64,000 nucleotides of DNA from Aldehydirespirator sp965221605 (GCA_965221605.1 CBDCSK010000014.1:558001-622000), one strand, 5' to 3'. Shown: positions 29,435 to 38,535, counted from the first letter of the stretch. The notes: a model not told the origin generated them from the letters alone. Numbers and translations are program-made.

Positions 29435-31015
29435 ATGACGGCACGGGCGGGGCTGACAGGGCGCTCGATCATTGCGGGGTGGGCCGGGGCTGGTTCGGGC
29501 GAGTCGGTCCGGGCTGTGGATCCGGCTTCGGGTGTTGAGCTGGATCCGGAGTTCGAGTTCGTTACCGGGGAGGCTGTGGACGCGGCGGCGGACGCTGCCG
29601 GGGCGGCGTTCGACGTGTACCGGGAGACGGCGCCGGCTGAGCGGGCCGCGTTCCTGGAGCGGATCGCGGCCGAACTCGACGACCGGCGGGAGGCCATCGT
29701 GGACCGGGCCTGCGCCGAGAGCGGGCTGCCTCGGGCCCGGATCGAGGGCGAGCACGGGCGCACCACCGGCCAGATCCGCCTGTTCGCCCGCGAGGTTCGG
29801 CTGGGCTCCCATCAGGGGGTGCGCATCGACGAGGCCCAGCCCGACCGGGCTCCGGTGCCCGCGCCGGACGTGCGCCAACGCCACATCGGGGTGGGACCGG
29901 TGGCGGTGTTCGGGCCCAGCAACTTCCCGCTGGCGTTCTCGGTGGCGGGCGGCGACGTGGCCTCGGCGCTGGCCGCGGGCTGCCCGGTGATCGTCAAGGC
30001 CCACAACGCCCATCCGGGGACGGCCGAGCTGGCCGGGTCGGCGGTGGCCGCCGCAGTCCAGGCCTGCGGGCTGCCCGGCGGGGTGTACTCGCTGCTGTTC
30101 GGGGCGGGCCGGGTGGTGGGCCAGGCCCTGGCCGCCCATCCCGCCATCAAGGCCATCGCCTTCACCGGCTCGCAGGCGGGCGGGACCGCGCTGATGGCCA
30201 CCGCGGCGGCCCGGCCCGAGCCGATCCCGGTGTACGCCGAGATGTCGAGCATCAACCCCCAAGTGGTGCTGGCCGGGGCCACGGCCGGCGACCTGGAGGC
30301 GTTCGCCGCGGCCTATGTGGGATCGCTGACGCTGGGGGCGGGCCAGTTCTGCACCAACCCGGGGCTGCTGTTCGTGCCCGCACCAGACAACAAGCTGGTG
30401 GAGGCCATCGCCGCGGCCGTGGCCGAACAGACCGGCCAGGTGATGCTGACTGCCGGCATCCGCGACGCCTACCACGAGGGCCTGGCCCGGCTGGAGGCAG
30501 CGGGTGCGGCCCGGGTGTGCTCGGGGAGTGCCGGGGAGTCGGCCAACGCCCCGGCCCCGGTGCTGTTCACCGCCACCGCGGCCCAGGTGCTGGAGTCGCC
30601 CGACCTCCAGGAGGAGGTGTTCGGCTCGGCCGGGCTGGTGGCCGCCTACGAGTCGATGGACGAGCTGCGGGCCGTGCTGGAGACCCTGCCGGGCCAGCTC
30701 GCGGCCTCGATCCACATGGCCGAGTCGGACCATTCGGCCGCGGCCGGGCTGGTGCCCGTGCTGGAGCGCAAGGCGGGCCGGCTGATCGCCAACGGCTGGC
30801 CGACCGGCGTGGAGGTCAACCACGCCATGGTGCACGGCGGCCCGTTCCCGGCCACGTCGGATCCCCGGGCAACGTCGGTGGGCACGCTGGCGATCCAGCG
30901 GTTCCAGCGCCCGATCAGCTACCAGAACTTCCCGCCCGACCTGCTCCCGGACGCGGTCCGCGACGACAACCCCCATTCGGTGGCCCGGCGCTTCAACGGC
31001 GAGCCCCAACTCTGA
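29435..31015 (+). CDS. NADP-type aldehyde dehydrogenase, probable 2-oxoglutarate semialdehyde (2,5-dioxovalerate) dehydrogenase
   Basis: A 526-residue aldehyde dehydrogenase. FGPSNFPLAFSVAGGD carries the catalytic Asn163, YAEMSSINP the Glu269 and GAGQFCTNPG the nucleophile Cys306. The SSINP and QFCTNPG wording and the length above 520 residues are typical of the ketoglutaric-semialdehyde dehydrogenase branch, which ends Weimberg-type sugar-acid pathways by making 2-oxoglutarate. The stop codon lies inside the first unit of a 13-base tandem repeat. Context: GntR regulator, transporter and sugar-acid enzymes nearby. Confidence 0.87.
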   Translation: MTARAGLTGRSIIAGWAGAGSGESVRAVDPASGVELDPEFEFVTGEAVDAAADAAGAAFDVYRETAPAERAAFLERIAAELDDRREAIVDRACAESGLPRARIEGEHGRTTGQIRLFAREVRLGSHQGVRIDEAQPDRAPVPAPDVRQRHIGVGPVAVFGPSNFPLAFSVAGGDVASALAAGCPVIVKAHNAHPGTAELAGSAVAAAVQACGLPGGVYSLLFGAGRVVGQALAAHPAIKAIAFTGSQAGGTALMATAAARPEPIPVYAEMSSINPQVVLAGATAGDLEAFAAAYVGSLTLGAGQFCTNPGLLFVPAPDNKLVEAIAAAVAEQTGQVMLTAGIRDAYHEGLARLEAAGAARVCSGSAGESANAPAPVLFTATAAQVLESPDLQEEVFGSAGLVAAYESMDELRAVLETLPGQLAASIHMAESDHSAAAGLVPVLERKAGRLIANGWPTGVEVNHAMVHGGPFPATSDPRATSVGTLAIQRFQRPISYQNFPPDLLPDAVRDDNPHSVARRFNGEPQL

Positions 31016-31060
31016 CCCTGTGCTCTGACCCTGTGCTCTGACCCTGTGCTCTGACCCTGT
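31011..31060. repeat. 13-bp tandem repeat, about four units, over the stop codon of the dehydrogenase gene
   Basis: The unit TCTGACCCTGTGC is repeated with starts at 31011, 31024, 31037 and 31050. Directly after it come two or three copies of TTCATAGGCG and degenerate AGGCAT repeats up to about 31120. Confidence 0.85.
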
Positions 31061-31160
31061 TCATAGGCGTTCATAGGCGTTCATATAGGCATTACACATA
31101 GGCATCACTTAGGCATCAAGGCTTGAGACTCATGGAGAAGAGAACCAGCGGGTCCGGCCC

Positions 31161-31976
31161 ATGACCAGACCGCTCGACCCAGTCACCCCTTCAGACGTCG
31201 ACTTCTACCGGGAGAACGGCTATATCCAGTACCCGTCATTCTTCAGCGCAACCGAGATCGCTCCCCTGCGCGCCGCGATCGACGACGCCGTAGCCACCGG
31301 CCGGGACCGGATAGTTGGGGCCGAAGGCGGCGGACGCCACGGAGAGGACTACGAGCGCGTCTTCAACCAGATGCTCAACCTTTGGACCGACTACCCCGAC
31401 GCGAGGGCCGTCACGTTCAACACCCGCCTATCCGACACCGCTCGCCGGCTGTCCGGATCACCGCACGTGCGCCTCTACCACGACCACGCCATGGTCAAGC
31501 CGGCCGGGCAGGCCAGCCGGCAGACCCAATGGCATCAGGACCAGCCCTTCTGGCCCATGGACCGGGTCGGGTCCCTTGCGGCCTGGATCGCGGTGGACGA
31601 CGTCACCATGGAGAACGGCTGCATCCAGTTCGTGCCCGGTTCGCACAGGTTCGGCAAGTTGGCTGACATCAACCCATACCATCTGGAGGTCGAGGGTGAG
31701 AGCATCTGCGACCGGATGAAGGCGATGGGCCACGCCCTGGCCGACCCCGTGGCGATGGAGATGGAGGCCGGCGGGGTCACCTTCCACCACAGCTGCACCT
31801 TCCACCGCGCCGGGCCCAATAGGTCCGACCGTCCCAGACGCGCCTTCTCCATCATCTACATCCCCGAATCGGTCCGGTTCACGGGCGAATGGGACGCCGG
31901 TGGCACCTCCGCCGAGGAACTGGAAGTCGGCGGCGAATGGGACCACGCCCACCACCCGATCCTGTCACCAGCCTGA
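31161..31976 (+). CDS. phytanoyl-CoA dioxygenase (PhyH) family protein, copy 3
   Basis: A 271-residue Fe(II)/2-oxoglutarate-dependent dioxygenase. His125 and Asp127 (TQWHQDQPFW) and His215 (SCTFHRAGPNRSD) are the iron ligands, and the Arg following (RPRRAF) suits 2-oxoglutarate binding. The layout MENGCIQFVPGSH between them is typical. It stands alone between the dehydrogenase gene and a toxin-antitoxin pair; the substrate is unknown. Confidence 0.86.
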   Translation: MTRPLDPVTPSDVDFYRENGYIQYPSFFSATEIAPLRAAIDDAVATGRDRIVGAEGGGRHGEDYERVFNQMLNLWTDYPDARAVTFNTRLSDTARRLSGSPHVRLYHDHAMVKPAGQASRQTQWHQDQPFWPMDRVGSLAAWIAVDDVTMENGCIQFVPGSHRFGKLADINPYHLEVEGESICDRMKAMGHALADPVAMEMEAGGVTFHHSCTFHRAGPNRSDRPRRAFSIIYIPESVRFTGEWDAGGTSAEELEVGGEWDHAHHPILSPA

Positions 31977-32017
31977 ACTGCGGCTTGTAGGCCCTAGCGG
32001 GCCCTTCGATACCGGTG

Positions 32018-32035
32018 ATACACCTATATGTGTAT
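32018..32035. promoter_or_regulatory. inverted repeat upstream of vapB-like gene, candidate operator
   Basis: ATACAC and GTGTAT are perfect complements around the AT-only-plus-C spacer CTATAT. The site ends 9 bases before the GTG start of the antitoxin gene, where autoregulatory operators of such modules usually lie. Confidence 0.5.
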
Positions 32036-32044
32036 ACTAGTGTA

Positions 32045-32254
32045 GTGAGTCGGACCAACATCGATCTTGACGACGAGCTTGTGGAGCGGGCTATGCGCGC
32101 ATTCGGACTCAGCACCAAACGCCAAACGGTACATCTGGCACTGGAGCGCCTGCTGGGTGGAGGGCCGATGAGCATCGAGGAACAGCTTGCAATGGAGGGC
32201 ACCGGCTGGGATGGGGACCTCGACGCCATGCGGGCCGACCGGCTCGAGGGCTGA
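32045..32254 (+). CDS. VapB-type antitoxin
   Basis: A 69-residue antitoxin starting SRTNIDLDDELVERAMRAFG, then STKRQTVHLALERLL: the VapB RHH fold common in Actinobacteria. The start is GTG at 32045, just after a candidate operator; there is almost no room for a ribosome site, so a leaderless mRNA is possible. Its stop is 8 bases before the toxin start. Confidence 0.87.
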   Translation: MSRTNIDLDDELVERAMRAFGLSTKRQTVHLALERLLGGGPMSIEEQLAMEGTGWDGDLDAMRADRLEG

Positions 32255-32261
32255 AGCCGCG

Positions 32262-32654
32262 GTGCTGCTGGCTGACACGTCGGCCTGGATCGAGTTCCTA
32301 AAGGGGACGGGCTCGGCCGAGGCGGGGCGCATGCGGACAGCCATCGCCGAGCGGGAGGTGGTCGTGATTGATCCGATCCTGCTGGAGGTGATGGCCGGTG
32401 CCCGTCACGACGATGCCACCCGTACACAGCGGCTGCTGGAGGCTCAGCAACTCGAGCCGCTGGCTCCCCGCCTCGACTGGCTCGACGGAGCGACGATCTA
32501 TCGGGAGCTCAGGCAGCGGGGCGTGACGGTCCGATCACCGGTCGATGCCCTGATCGCGGCGGTAGCCATCCGGCTCGATGTGCCCGTGCTGCATCGCGAC
32601 CGGGACTTCGAAGCCATTGCCGGCCACACCCCGCTGCAGGTCATAGCAGCCTGA
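32262..32654 (+). CDS. VapC-type PIN toxin
   Basis: A 130-residue PIN ribonuclease: VLLADTSAWIEFLKG carries the first acid, DPILLEVMAGA the Glu, and SPVDALIAAVA with LHRDRDFEAIA the later acids, so the active site is complete. It starts at GTG 32262. The pair with the upstream VapB is a standard type II module. Confidence 0.88.
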   Translation: MLLADTSAWIEFLKGTGSAEAGRMRTAIAEREVVVIDPILLEVMAGARHDDATRTQRLLEAQQLEPLAPRLDWLDGATIYRELRQRGVTVRSPVDALIAAVAIRLDVPVLHRDRDFEAIAGHTPLQVIAA

Positions 32655-32715
32655 CGGCCCGTGTCAGGACGAGGCGAGGATCCGCCGGAGTTGGCTGGGT
32701 CGATCTCCAGGCGAG

Positions 32716-33882
32716 CTACCGGGTGAGGCGGCGCTTGCGGGTGGGGACGGTTATGGAGTCCGAGAACTGGTAGAGGACCGCGCCTACGAGAGTGAGGATG
32801 ATGACGTAGGTGGCGGCCAGCGCGCCGAGATCGCTCTCGCGGGCGATACCCAGCTCGGCGATGACGATCGAGAACTCCCCGTGGGCGATGAGGGCGGCTC
32901 CGGCCCGCACCCGGCCCGGTTTGCCGATGCCGGCCCGTCCGGCCGCGATCCAGCCGGTGGCGACCTTGGTGGCGACGGTGACGGCCGCGATCACGCCCGC
33001 CGCCACCGCGACGCCCGGGATCGAGCCGAGGTCGACCTGGAGGCCGAAGAACACGAAGAAGACGGCGGCGAACAGGTTCCGCAGCGGCAGCAGCAGGCCG
33101 CGGGCGTGCGAGACGATGTCGCCCGACAGCGCGACACCGACGACGAAGGCTCCGACCGCGGTCGACAGGTTGAGGCGCCCGGCGATGCCGGCGACGAACA
33201 GGGTGCCCCCGAGCAGCGTCAGCAGCAGCGCCTCGCTGGATTGGCTCAGAGCGAAGGCGCTGAGCCGCTCACCGAAGAAGTACGCGAACGTCAGGACCGC
33301 GAGCACCGCCAGCAGCGAGATGGCGACGGTGACGGTGGTGTCCAGGGCCGAGCCGCCGAAGAGCACGCCCGACACGATCGGCAGGTAGAGCACCATGGCC
33401 AGGTCCTCGATGACGAGCACGCTGAGCACGACCGACGTCTCGTGGTTGCCGATGCGGTCGAGGTCGGCGACCAGTTTGGCCACTATGCCCGACGACGAGA
33501 TGTAGGTCACGCCGCCCAGCAGCACCGCCACCACCGGGTCGAACCCGAGAATCAGGCCCGCCACGAACCCGGGCGGGAAGTTCAGGGCGAGGTCGACGAA
33601 CCCGCCCAGCGTTGTCCGGCGTACGTTGATGATCAGCTCGTGGGTCGAGAACTCGAGTCCCAGCATCAGCAGCATCAGGATGACGCCGATCTCCGCACCG
33701 ACCTCGATGAAGTCCTCCGTCGCCGACAGCTCGAAGATGCCGCCCTGGCCGAGCACGAGCCCCGCCAGAAGGTACATCGGCAGCGCGGGCAGCCCGATCC
33801 TGCGGGCCAGCCGGGCGACGACGGCCAGGCCGAGGACCACCGCCCCCAGCTCGATGACCAGGAGGTCGCCGACCGAGTGCAT
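32716..33882 (-). CDS. CPA2-family cation:proton antiporter (KhtU/KefB-like)
   Basis: A 388-residue membrane protein with about 12 hydrophobic segments and typical CPA2 stretches: EVGAEIGVILMLLMLGLEFS, YISSSGIVAKL, SVLVIEDLAM and LSTAVGAFVVGVALS. It should exchange K+ or Na+ for protons at the cytoplasmic membrane. The ATG at 33882 lies 5 bases after the stop of a TrkA-C protein gene, the arrangement seen in the KhtTU K+/H+ antiporter, where the small subunit gates the channel. Confidence 0.9.
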   Translation of the reverse strand: MHSVGDLLVIELGAVVLGLAVVARLARRIGLPALPMYLLAGLVLGQGGIFELSATEDFIEVGAEIGVILMLLMLGLEFSTHELIINVRRTTLGGFVDLALNFPPGFVAGLILGFDPVVAVLLGGVTYISSSGIVAKLVADLDRIGNHETSVVLSVLVIEDLAMVLYLPIVSGVLFGGSALDTTVTVAISLLAVLAVLTFAYFFGERLSAFALSQSSEALLLTLLGGTLFVAGIAGRLNLSTAVGAFVVGVALSGDIVSHARGLLLPLRNLFAAVFFVFFGLQVDLGSIPGVAVAAGVIAAVTVATKVATGWIAAGRAGIGKPGRVRAGAALIAHGEFSIVIAELGIARESDLGALAATYVIILTLVGAVLYQFSDSITVPTRKRRLTR

Positions 33883-33887
33883 TCTGG

Positions 33888-34376
33888 CTAGGCCGGGCGG
33901 GTGAGCAGCCGGGTGGCGGCCTTGACCGCGGACGGAACGCCGACCACCACCGCGGTGTCGCCGGGCTCGAGCCGTTCGGTTCCGCCCGGGATGGGGATGG
34001 AGCCGGAGTCGCTGACGAGCGCGACGACCCCGGCGCCGGTTTGGGTCCTCAGGGCGGCCTCGCCGAGGGTCTGCCCGGCGAGCGGCGACTTCGCGCTGAT
34101 CGTGACCCACGAGATCACGAGGTCCTCCACCCGGTGCACGGCGTCGTCGAGATGCTCGAGCACGGGGCTGCCGCCCAGGAGTTCGCCGAGGGTGTGGCCC
34201 TCGTCCTCGGTGAGCTCGACGCTCTCGCAGGCCCGGTCGATGTCCCGCTCGTCGTAGACCACCAGATCGCGACGGCCGGTCTGGTGGGCCACCACCCCCA
34301 CGTTGCGGCCCCCGTCGGTCTGCAGGTCGAAGCGAACCCCCACACCGGGCAGATCGGTCTCGGTTACCTTCCGCAT
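33888..34376 (-). CDS. TrkA-C domain regulatory subunit of the antiporter (KhtT-like)
   Basis: A 162-residue soluble protein. The N-terminal part (LPGVGVRFDLQTDGGRNVGV, then HQTGRRDLVVYD) and the C-terminal TrkA-C part (SWVTISAKSPLAGQTLGEA, then LEPGDTAVVVG) match KhtT-like gating subunits. These respond to ligand or pH. It is the first gene of a two-gene operon with the antiporter. Confidence 0.87.
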   Translation of the reverse strand: MRKVTETDLPGVGVRFDLQTDGGRNVGVVAHQTGRRDLVVYDERDIDRACESVELTEDEGHTLGELLGGSPVLEHLDDAVHRVEDLVISWVTISAKSPLAGQTLGEAALRTQTGAGVVALVSDSGSIPIPGGTERLEPGDTAVVVGVPSAVKAATRLLTRPA

Positions 34377-34475
34377 GGGTCCTCCTGGTTTTCTGTTACC
34401 GCCGTCGAAGGCGAGATCATCCTTGCAGAACCGAGGCCGCCGGGCTACGGCGCCGGAGCTACGGCGCCCAGGGCA

Positions 34476-36104
34476 CTAGGGCTCCCACAGGAGGGTGTCG
34501 GGCATGAACTGGCTCCAGGCGAACCAGAACGCCTGATGGCCCTCGATCTCGTTGCCGGCGGAGTCGACGGCCCGCACCCCGCTGCCGTCGAGGCGCAACC
34601 TCACCCCGGCCAGCTCCACCGACCGGCCTTCCCTGAGGGCACCCGCGGCGGTCCGAACGTCGAAGGCGACCGGGGTGCCGTCGTCGAGGACCACGCCGAA
34701 CACCTGGTCGTGGACGCCGAGACGCTCGTCGACGTCGCCGATCGGGAAGATCGGGCCGTGGTCGTCGCGGCCCCGCAGCGGGTCGAGCGGGTAGCTGCGG
34801 CCGATGCCGCCGTCCTCGGCGACGATGGTGGTGTCGGGGTGGGCCGCCTTCCACTCGCCCCAGGTGGTGGTGACCACGGTGGCCTGGTTGAGGACCACCC
34901 CCTGCTCCCGCAGCGGCCCCGTCACCGCCTCGCCGGTGAAGGTGTCGAACACCGACTTGGTGACCAGGTCGTACATCACCTTGTTGGACCTCGACAGCAG
35001 GCCCGAGGTCCGCAGGATGGGGGTGGTCACGCCGTCGGGCACGTCGTCGGTGAAGAAGGCCTGGGCGGAGCCGCACAGCGTGCAGTACGGGAACCCGATC
35101 CGGCGGCCCCCGACGGTGTCGTTGACCATCTCGTGGATCTCCATGATGTGGCGGGGGTAGGCCCTGGCCTCGCCGCTGATCAAGACCGCGAACACGAGGC
35201 TGTGGTCGGAGTACCACGAGCCGCCCGCGGCGTCGGTCACGGCCGGATCGTCGAGCGCCGGGATGCAGCCCCGGGGGCACATGTCGGGGTCGCCGAGCTC
35301 GCGGTCGTCGATGTACACCCCGCCCCAGCTCACGAAGCGCCAGTCGATGTCGGCGCCGGGATCGGTGAAGAACGGCCCCCAGCGGGGCTCGACCAGCGTG
35401 AACAGGCGGGCCTTGTAGTCCTCGTAGCCGTCGAAGGCGGGCAGGTTCCATGCCATCAGGTGGTCGGTGACCGACTGCCACTGGCTCAGGCCGGCCACGG
35501 GGTCGTCGCTGAGATCCACGCCGGTCATCCGCTGGAAGCCGGAGACCCCGCCGTCGTGGATGTCGCCGGTGAAGAAGAACCTGAGGAGGTCGGAGAGGAT
35601 CCAGGCCAGTCGTGCGTCGCCGAAGTCGGCGAGGCTGGCGACCGTGCCGCCGGTGAACCCGCCCGACTCCAAGCCTTGCCAGATGACCTCGAGGGTGTCG
35701 ACCGCGAGCGGGTCGATGGGGCCGGCGAGCACCTCGGGGGCGGGCGGGAACTCGTATCCGAGGTAGTTGCGGAGCACGCCGCGCTCTCTGGGGTCCAGCG
35801 GGTCGATCTCCTCGGCCTGTTCGGCCGCCGGAGCGCCAGTTGCGGGGTCATCGGCCTCGGGGTCATCGGCCTCGGGGTCATCGGCCTCGGGGGCATCGGC
35901 CTCGGGAGCGTCAGCCGCGGGGGCATCGGCCGTCTGGCTTTCCCCGCCGGCAGACTCGGCTGCCGGGCTCTCTGCCTCGGCGGCAGCGCTGCCGGTGAAG
36001 GCAGCGTCGGCGGTGGCGGTGCCCGTGCCGTCGCCTGAACAGGCCGCGGCCAGGAGGACGAGGCATGTCAGTCGTGCCAGCATGCCGCGGGCTCGGAAGT
36101 CCAC
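34476..36104 (-). CDS. DUF3179-domain lipoprotein
   Basis: A protein of up to 542 residues with a lipobox VLLAAAC and a long Ala/Glu/Asp/Pro-rich linker in which a 15-base unit encoding PEADD/PEADA is repeated about five times (around 35849-35915). The folded part carries the DUF3179 pattern EARAYPRHIMEIHEMVND followed by FPYCTLCGSAQAF. The function of DUF3179 is not known. The ATG at 36104 gives a seven-residue leader before the signal peptide; the in-frame ATG at 36083 is equally good. Confidence 0.85.
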   Translation of the reverse strand: MDFRARGMLARLTCLVLLAAACSGDGTGTATADAAFTGSAAAEAESPAAESAGGESQTADAPAADAPEADAPEADDPEADDPEADDPATGAPAAEQAEEIDPLDPRERGVLRNYLGYEFPPAPEVLAGPIDPLAVDTLEVIWQGLESGGFTGGTVASLADFGDARLAWILSDLLRFFFTGDIHDGGVSGFQRMTGVDLSDDPVAGLSQWQSVTDHLMAWNLPAFDGYEDYKARLFTLVEPRWGPFFTDPGADIDWRFVSWGGVYIDDRELGDPDMCPRGCIPALDDPAVTDAAGGSWYSDHSLVFAVLISGEARAYPRHIMEIHEMVNDTVGGRRIGFPYCTLCGSAQAFFTDDVPDGVTTPILRTSGLLSRSNKVMYDLVTKSVFDTFTGEAVTGPLREQGVVLNQATVVTTTWGEWKAAHPDTTIVAEDGGIGRSYPLDPLRGRDDHGPIFPIGDVDERLGVHDQVFGVVLDDGTPVAFDVRTAAGALREGRSVELAGVRLRLDGSGVRAVDSAGNEIEGHQAFWFAWSQFMPDTLLWEP

Positions 36105-36340
36105 GCCGTCACGCTAGGAGGCCGAGCGGGCAGGCGCCATCCTGTCAAGGAATCGCTAGGAGCTCAACGAGACCGCGTTCGGAGAGGTCGTGAGTAGTCC
36201 TGTCAAGCTGGCGTCAAATCTGTACGGATTTGCTCCTATACGACGGGTTTCTCTACAGATTTCAGCCGAGGTGGGGTCCGGGCGGCTTTCTGGGGGCAAG
36301 GGTCCGGTCGGGGAGGCGAGGCGCAGACTCGCAGTCGCCG

Positions 36341-38044
36341 TCAGGCGGCCGGTTCGAGGCGGCAGTAGCAGGACGACTCGATCGGCACGTCGGCCCGGGC
36401 CACGGCCAGGTCGAGGCGCTGCTTGATGTGGTTGGCCTCGACGGTCTCGCCCCGGCGGGTCAGGCACTCGTGCAGGCCGTGCAGGCTCCACACGTTGTCG
36501 GGATGCCAGCAGGCCCGGCGCAGCTGGCCGTCGAGGCCTAGGTCGGCCCGGTAGGCGGCCTCGGCCTCGTCCAGGCGGCCCTGCTCCATCAGCAGCGCGC
36601 CCAGGGCGTGGCGGGTGGGCTGCATCCAGCCCCACGGCTCGTCGTAGGGCAGGTTGTCGTCGAGCTCCACCGCCCGGTGCAGGTGCTCGAAGGCGCCGTC
36701 GTGGTTGCCCTTCCGGTACTCGACCTCGCCGGTCATCATGGCCTCGGCCACGGCCAGGATGTCGAGGCAGGTGTTGTTGAACAGCATCAGGCTCTCGGGC
36801 ACCCGGTCCCGGGCGGCCAGGAAGGCCTCCCGCTCCTGGGTGGCCTCGGCGACCTGCCCGGTGGAGGCGTAGGCCACCGCCCGGGCGTAGCGCATCATGG
36901 CGGTGGTGACGCAGAAGAGCTCGGGGTCGTCCGGGAGGGGCTGGTCGAGGATCTCCTGCCACTTCCCGAAGCGGATCAGCACGTGCTGGTCGACGGGCAC
37001 GAAGCCCTCCAGCCAGTCGGCCAGCGGCGTGTCGTCGGGGCCGAGGAGCCCGGCGGGCAGGGTTGCGACCATCTCGGCGGCGGCCTCGGCGGCCGGGCCG
37101 TACTGGCCCAGGAACATCGCCCCATAGGCCTTGAAGTGGTAGTTGTGGCAGCGGTAGAGGGTGTAGAAGTTGGCGGGGCCGGCCTGCTCCAGGTACCGGC
37201 GGTCGGCGACGACCGCCGCGTGGTTGCGGGCCACCACGTTCTGGTAGTGGCCGCAGAGCACGTCGATGTGGGTGGGCATGTGGACCAGGTGCCCGGCGTC
37301 GGGGATCAGGTCGACCAGCGTGTCGCCGGCCTTGAGGGCCCGCTCGGGGTGGGGCGACATCTCCATCAGGTGGATGTGCATGTGCAGCAGGCCGGGATGC
37401 TGGTTGGCGCCCTCGGCGTCGAGGTCGGTGAAGGCGGTCTCGAGGACCTCGACGGCCTCGACCGTGCTGGCTCCTTCGGCGGGCTCGCCGGTGACCAGGT
37501 CCCACAGCGCCCACGGGGTGCGGTTCATGACCGCCTCGGCGAACAGCGTGCACACGTTGAGGTCGTCGTGGTGGGCCCGGTGGACGGCCCGCATGGCGTC
37601 GGCGTAGGCGTCGTTCCAGGCCGCGAAGGCGTCCGAGTCTGCGAAGTCCGAGGGTCCGTCGCCGCTGGCGGGGAAACGCCGGGCCAGCGCGCCGATCAGG
37701 GCCTGCTCGACGTCGGTGACGCCCGCAGCGGCCTCGGTGGCCGCCGCGATCGAGGACAGGGCCAAGTCGAGCGACTGGCGCAGGTCGTCGTCGTCGAAGT
37801 CCTCCCAAGGCTTGTTGTAGTTGGGGCCGATGGCGTAGGCGATGCCCCAGTGGGCCATGGCGCAGCCGGGGTCGTGCTCCAGGGCCCGCTCGAAGCAGAC
37901 GATGGCCTCGTCGTGGTTGAAGCCGTAGCACCACGCCATCCCCCGGTCGAACCACAGCTGGGCCTCCGGCTCGGAGGTCGTGACCGGCCACGTGAACGAT
38001 CCGAGGTCGTAGTAGTCGTCGCCGGACCCGTTGTCTCCCGCCAT
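36341..38044 (-). CDS. tetratricopeptide-repeat protein
   Basis: A 567-residue protein with no signal peptide. The N-terminus (LWFDRGMAWCYGFNHDEAIV, then CFERALEHDPGCAMAHWGIA) and C-terminus are made of TPR-type helix pairs. The internal LVHMPTHIDVLCGHY and NYHFKAYGAMF are conserved in a family of uncharacterised TPR proteins. TPRs bind partner proteins; no partner is evident. Downstream, at 36215-36232, a small hairpin (CAAATC/GATTTG) could end its transcript. Confidence 0.8.
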   Translation of the reverse strand: MAGDNGSGDDYYDLGSFTWPVTTSEPEAQLWFDRGMAWCYGFNHDEAIVCFERALEHDPGCAMAHWGIAYAIGPNYNKPWEDFDDDDLRQSLDLALSSIAAATEAAAGVTDVEQALIGALARRFPASGDGPSDFADSDAFAAWNDAYADAMRAVHRAHHDDLNVCTLFAEAVMNRTPWALWDLVTGEPAEGASTVEAVEVLETAFTDLDAEGANQHPGLLHMHIHLMEMSPHPERALKAGDTLVDLIPDAGHLVHMPTHIDVLCGHYQNVVARNHAAVVADRRYLEQAGPANFYTLYRCHNYHFKAYGAMFLGQYGPAAEAAAEMVATLPAGLLGPDDTPLADWLEGFVPVDQHVLIRFGKWQEILDQPLPDDPELFCVTTAMMRYARAVAYASTGQVAEATQEREAFLAARDRVPESLMLFNNTCLDILAVAEAMMTGEVEYRKGNHDGAFEHLHRAVELDDNLPYDEPWGWMQPTRHALGALLMEQGRLDEAEAAYRADLGLDGQLRRACWHPDNVWSLHGLHECLTRRGETVEANHIKQRLDLAVARADVPIESSCYCRLEPAA

Positions 38045-38115
38045 CTCAGCCTCCCCGCCGGTCGTCTGGCTCGTGGGGCCGAAGGTACTACTTCAGCGGC
38101 CGGTGGGTCTCACGA

Positions 38116-38535
38116 TCAGCTAGGCGGCGTCGCTACGCCTAGATGCGGGTCATCGGGCCTCTGGTGGGGGCCGATCCCCAGATGACCCTCGATCCGGGCC
38201 AGCCGCTCACTGAGATCGGCAAAGCCGGCCTCAAGCCGGTCGAGTCGTTTCTGGGTGGCCTTGTGTTGAAGCTCTGAGATCTGGTGGTTGTGCTCGATCA
38301 CCTGCATGAGCTCACCGAAGCGTGAGTCCAGACGCTCGTTGAATTCCGCTCGTAGCGTCCCCATTGCGTCACCGAGAGCCTTCTCGATCTGCAGGACGAC
38401 GAATTCGCGAGTCTCCTTGCTTTCGCGGTGCTGGACCCGTATCGAGACGACCATGAGGGTGGTCATCGTGGCGAACATCACCCCGAAGGCGGACCCGAGG
38501 ACCATCAGCACTGTGGTCGCGGTCTCCGGGTCCAT
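38116..38535 (-). CDS. small membrane-anchored coiled-coil protein
   Basis: About 139 residues from the ATG at 38535 (a longer frame begins at 38571). One membrane segment (TVLMVLGSAFGVMFATMTTL) is followed by a charged helix with heptad-like spacing, ending LSERLARIEGHLGIGPH. The same layout and nearly the same end (RERLARIEGHLRIS) occur in the protein at 47533. The function is unknown. Confidence 0.65.
   Translation of the reverse strand: MDPETATTVLMVLGSAFGVMFATMTTLMVVSIRVQHRESKETREFVVLQIEKALGDAMGTLRAEFNERLDSRFGELMQVIEHNHQISELQHKATQKRLDRLEAGFADLSERLARIEGHLGIGPHQRPDDPHLGVATPPS

Noticed and set aside
32716..34110. Fused TrkA-C and antiporter as one 464-residue protein
   Set aside because: The longer frame reads the TrkA-C gene in the wrong frame upstream of the ATG at 33882; two separate genes with normal motifs explain the sequence.
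34041..36038. 665-codon open frame on the plus strand
   Set aside because: It lies opposite the TrkA-C and DUF3179 genes, has a biased low-complexity composition and arises from high-GC codon usage on the other strand.
36215..36232. CAAATC/GATTTG dyad as a regulator site
   Set aside because: It lies downstream of both flanking features' ends on the minus strand and has only six-base arms; at most a weak terminator of the TPR gene.
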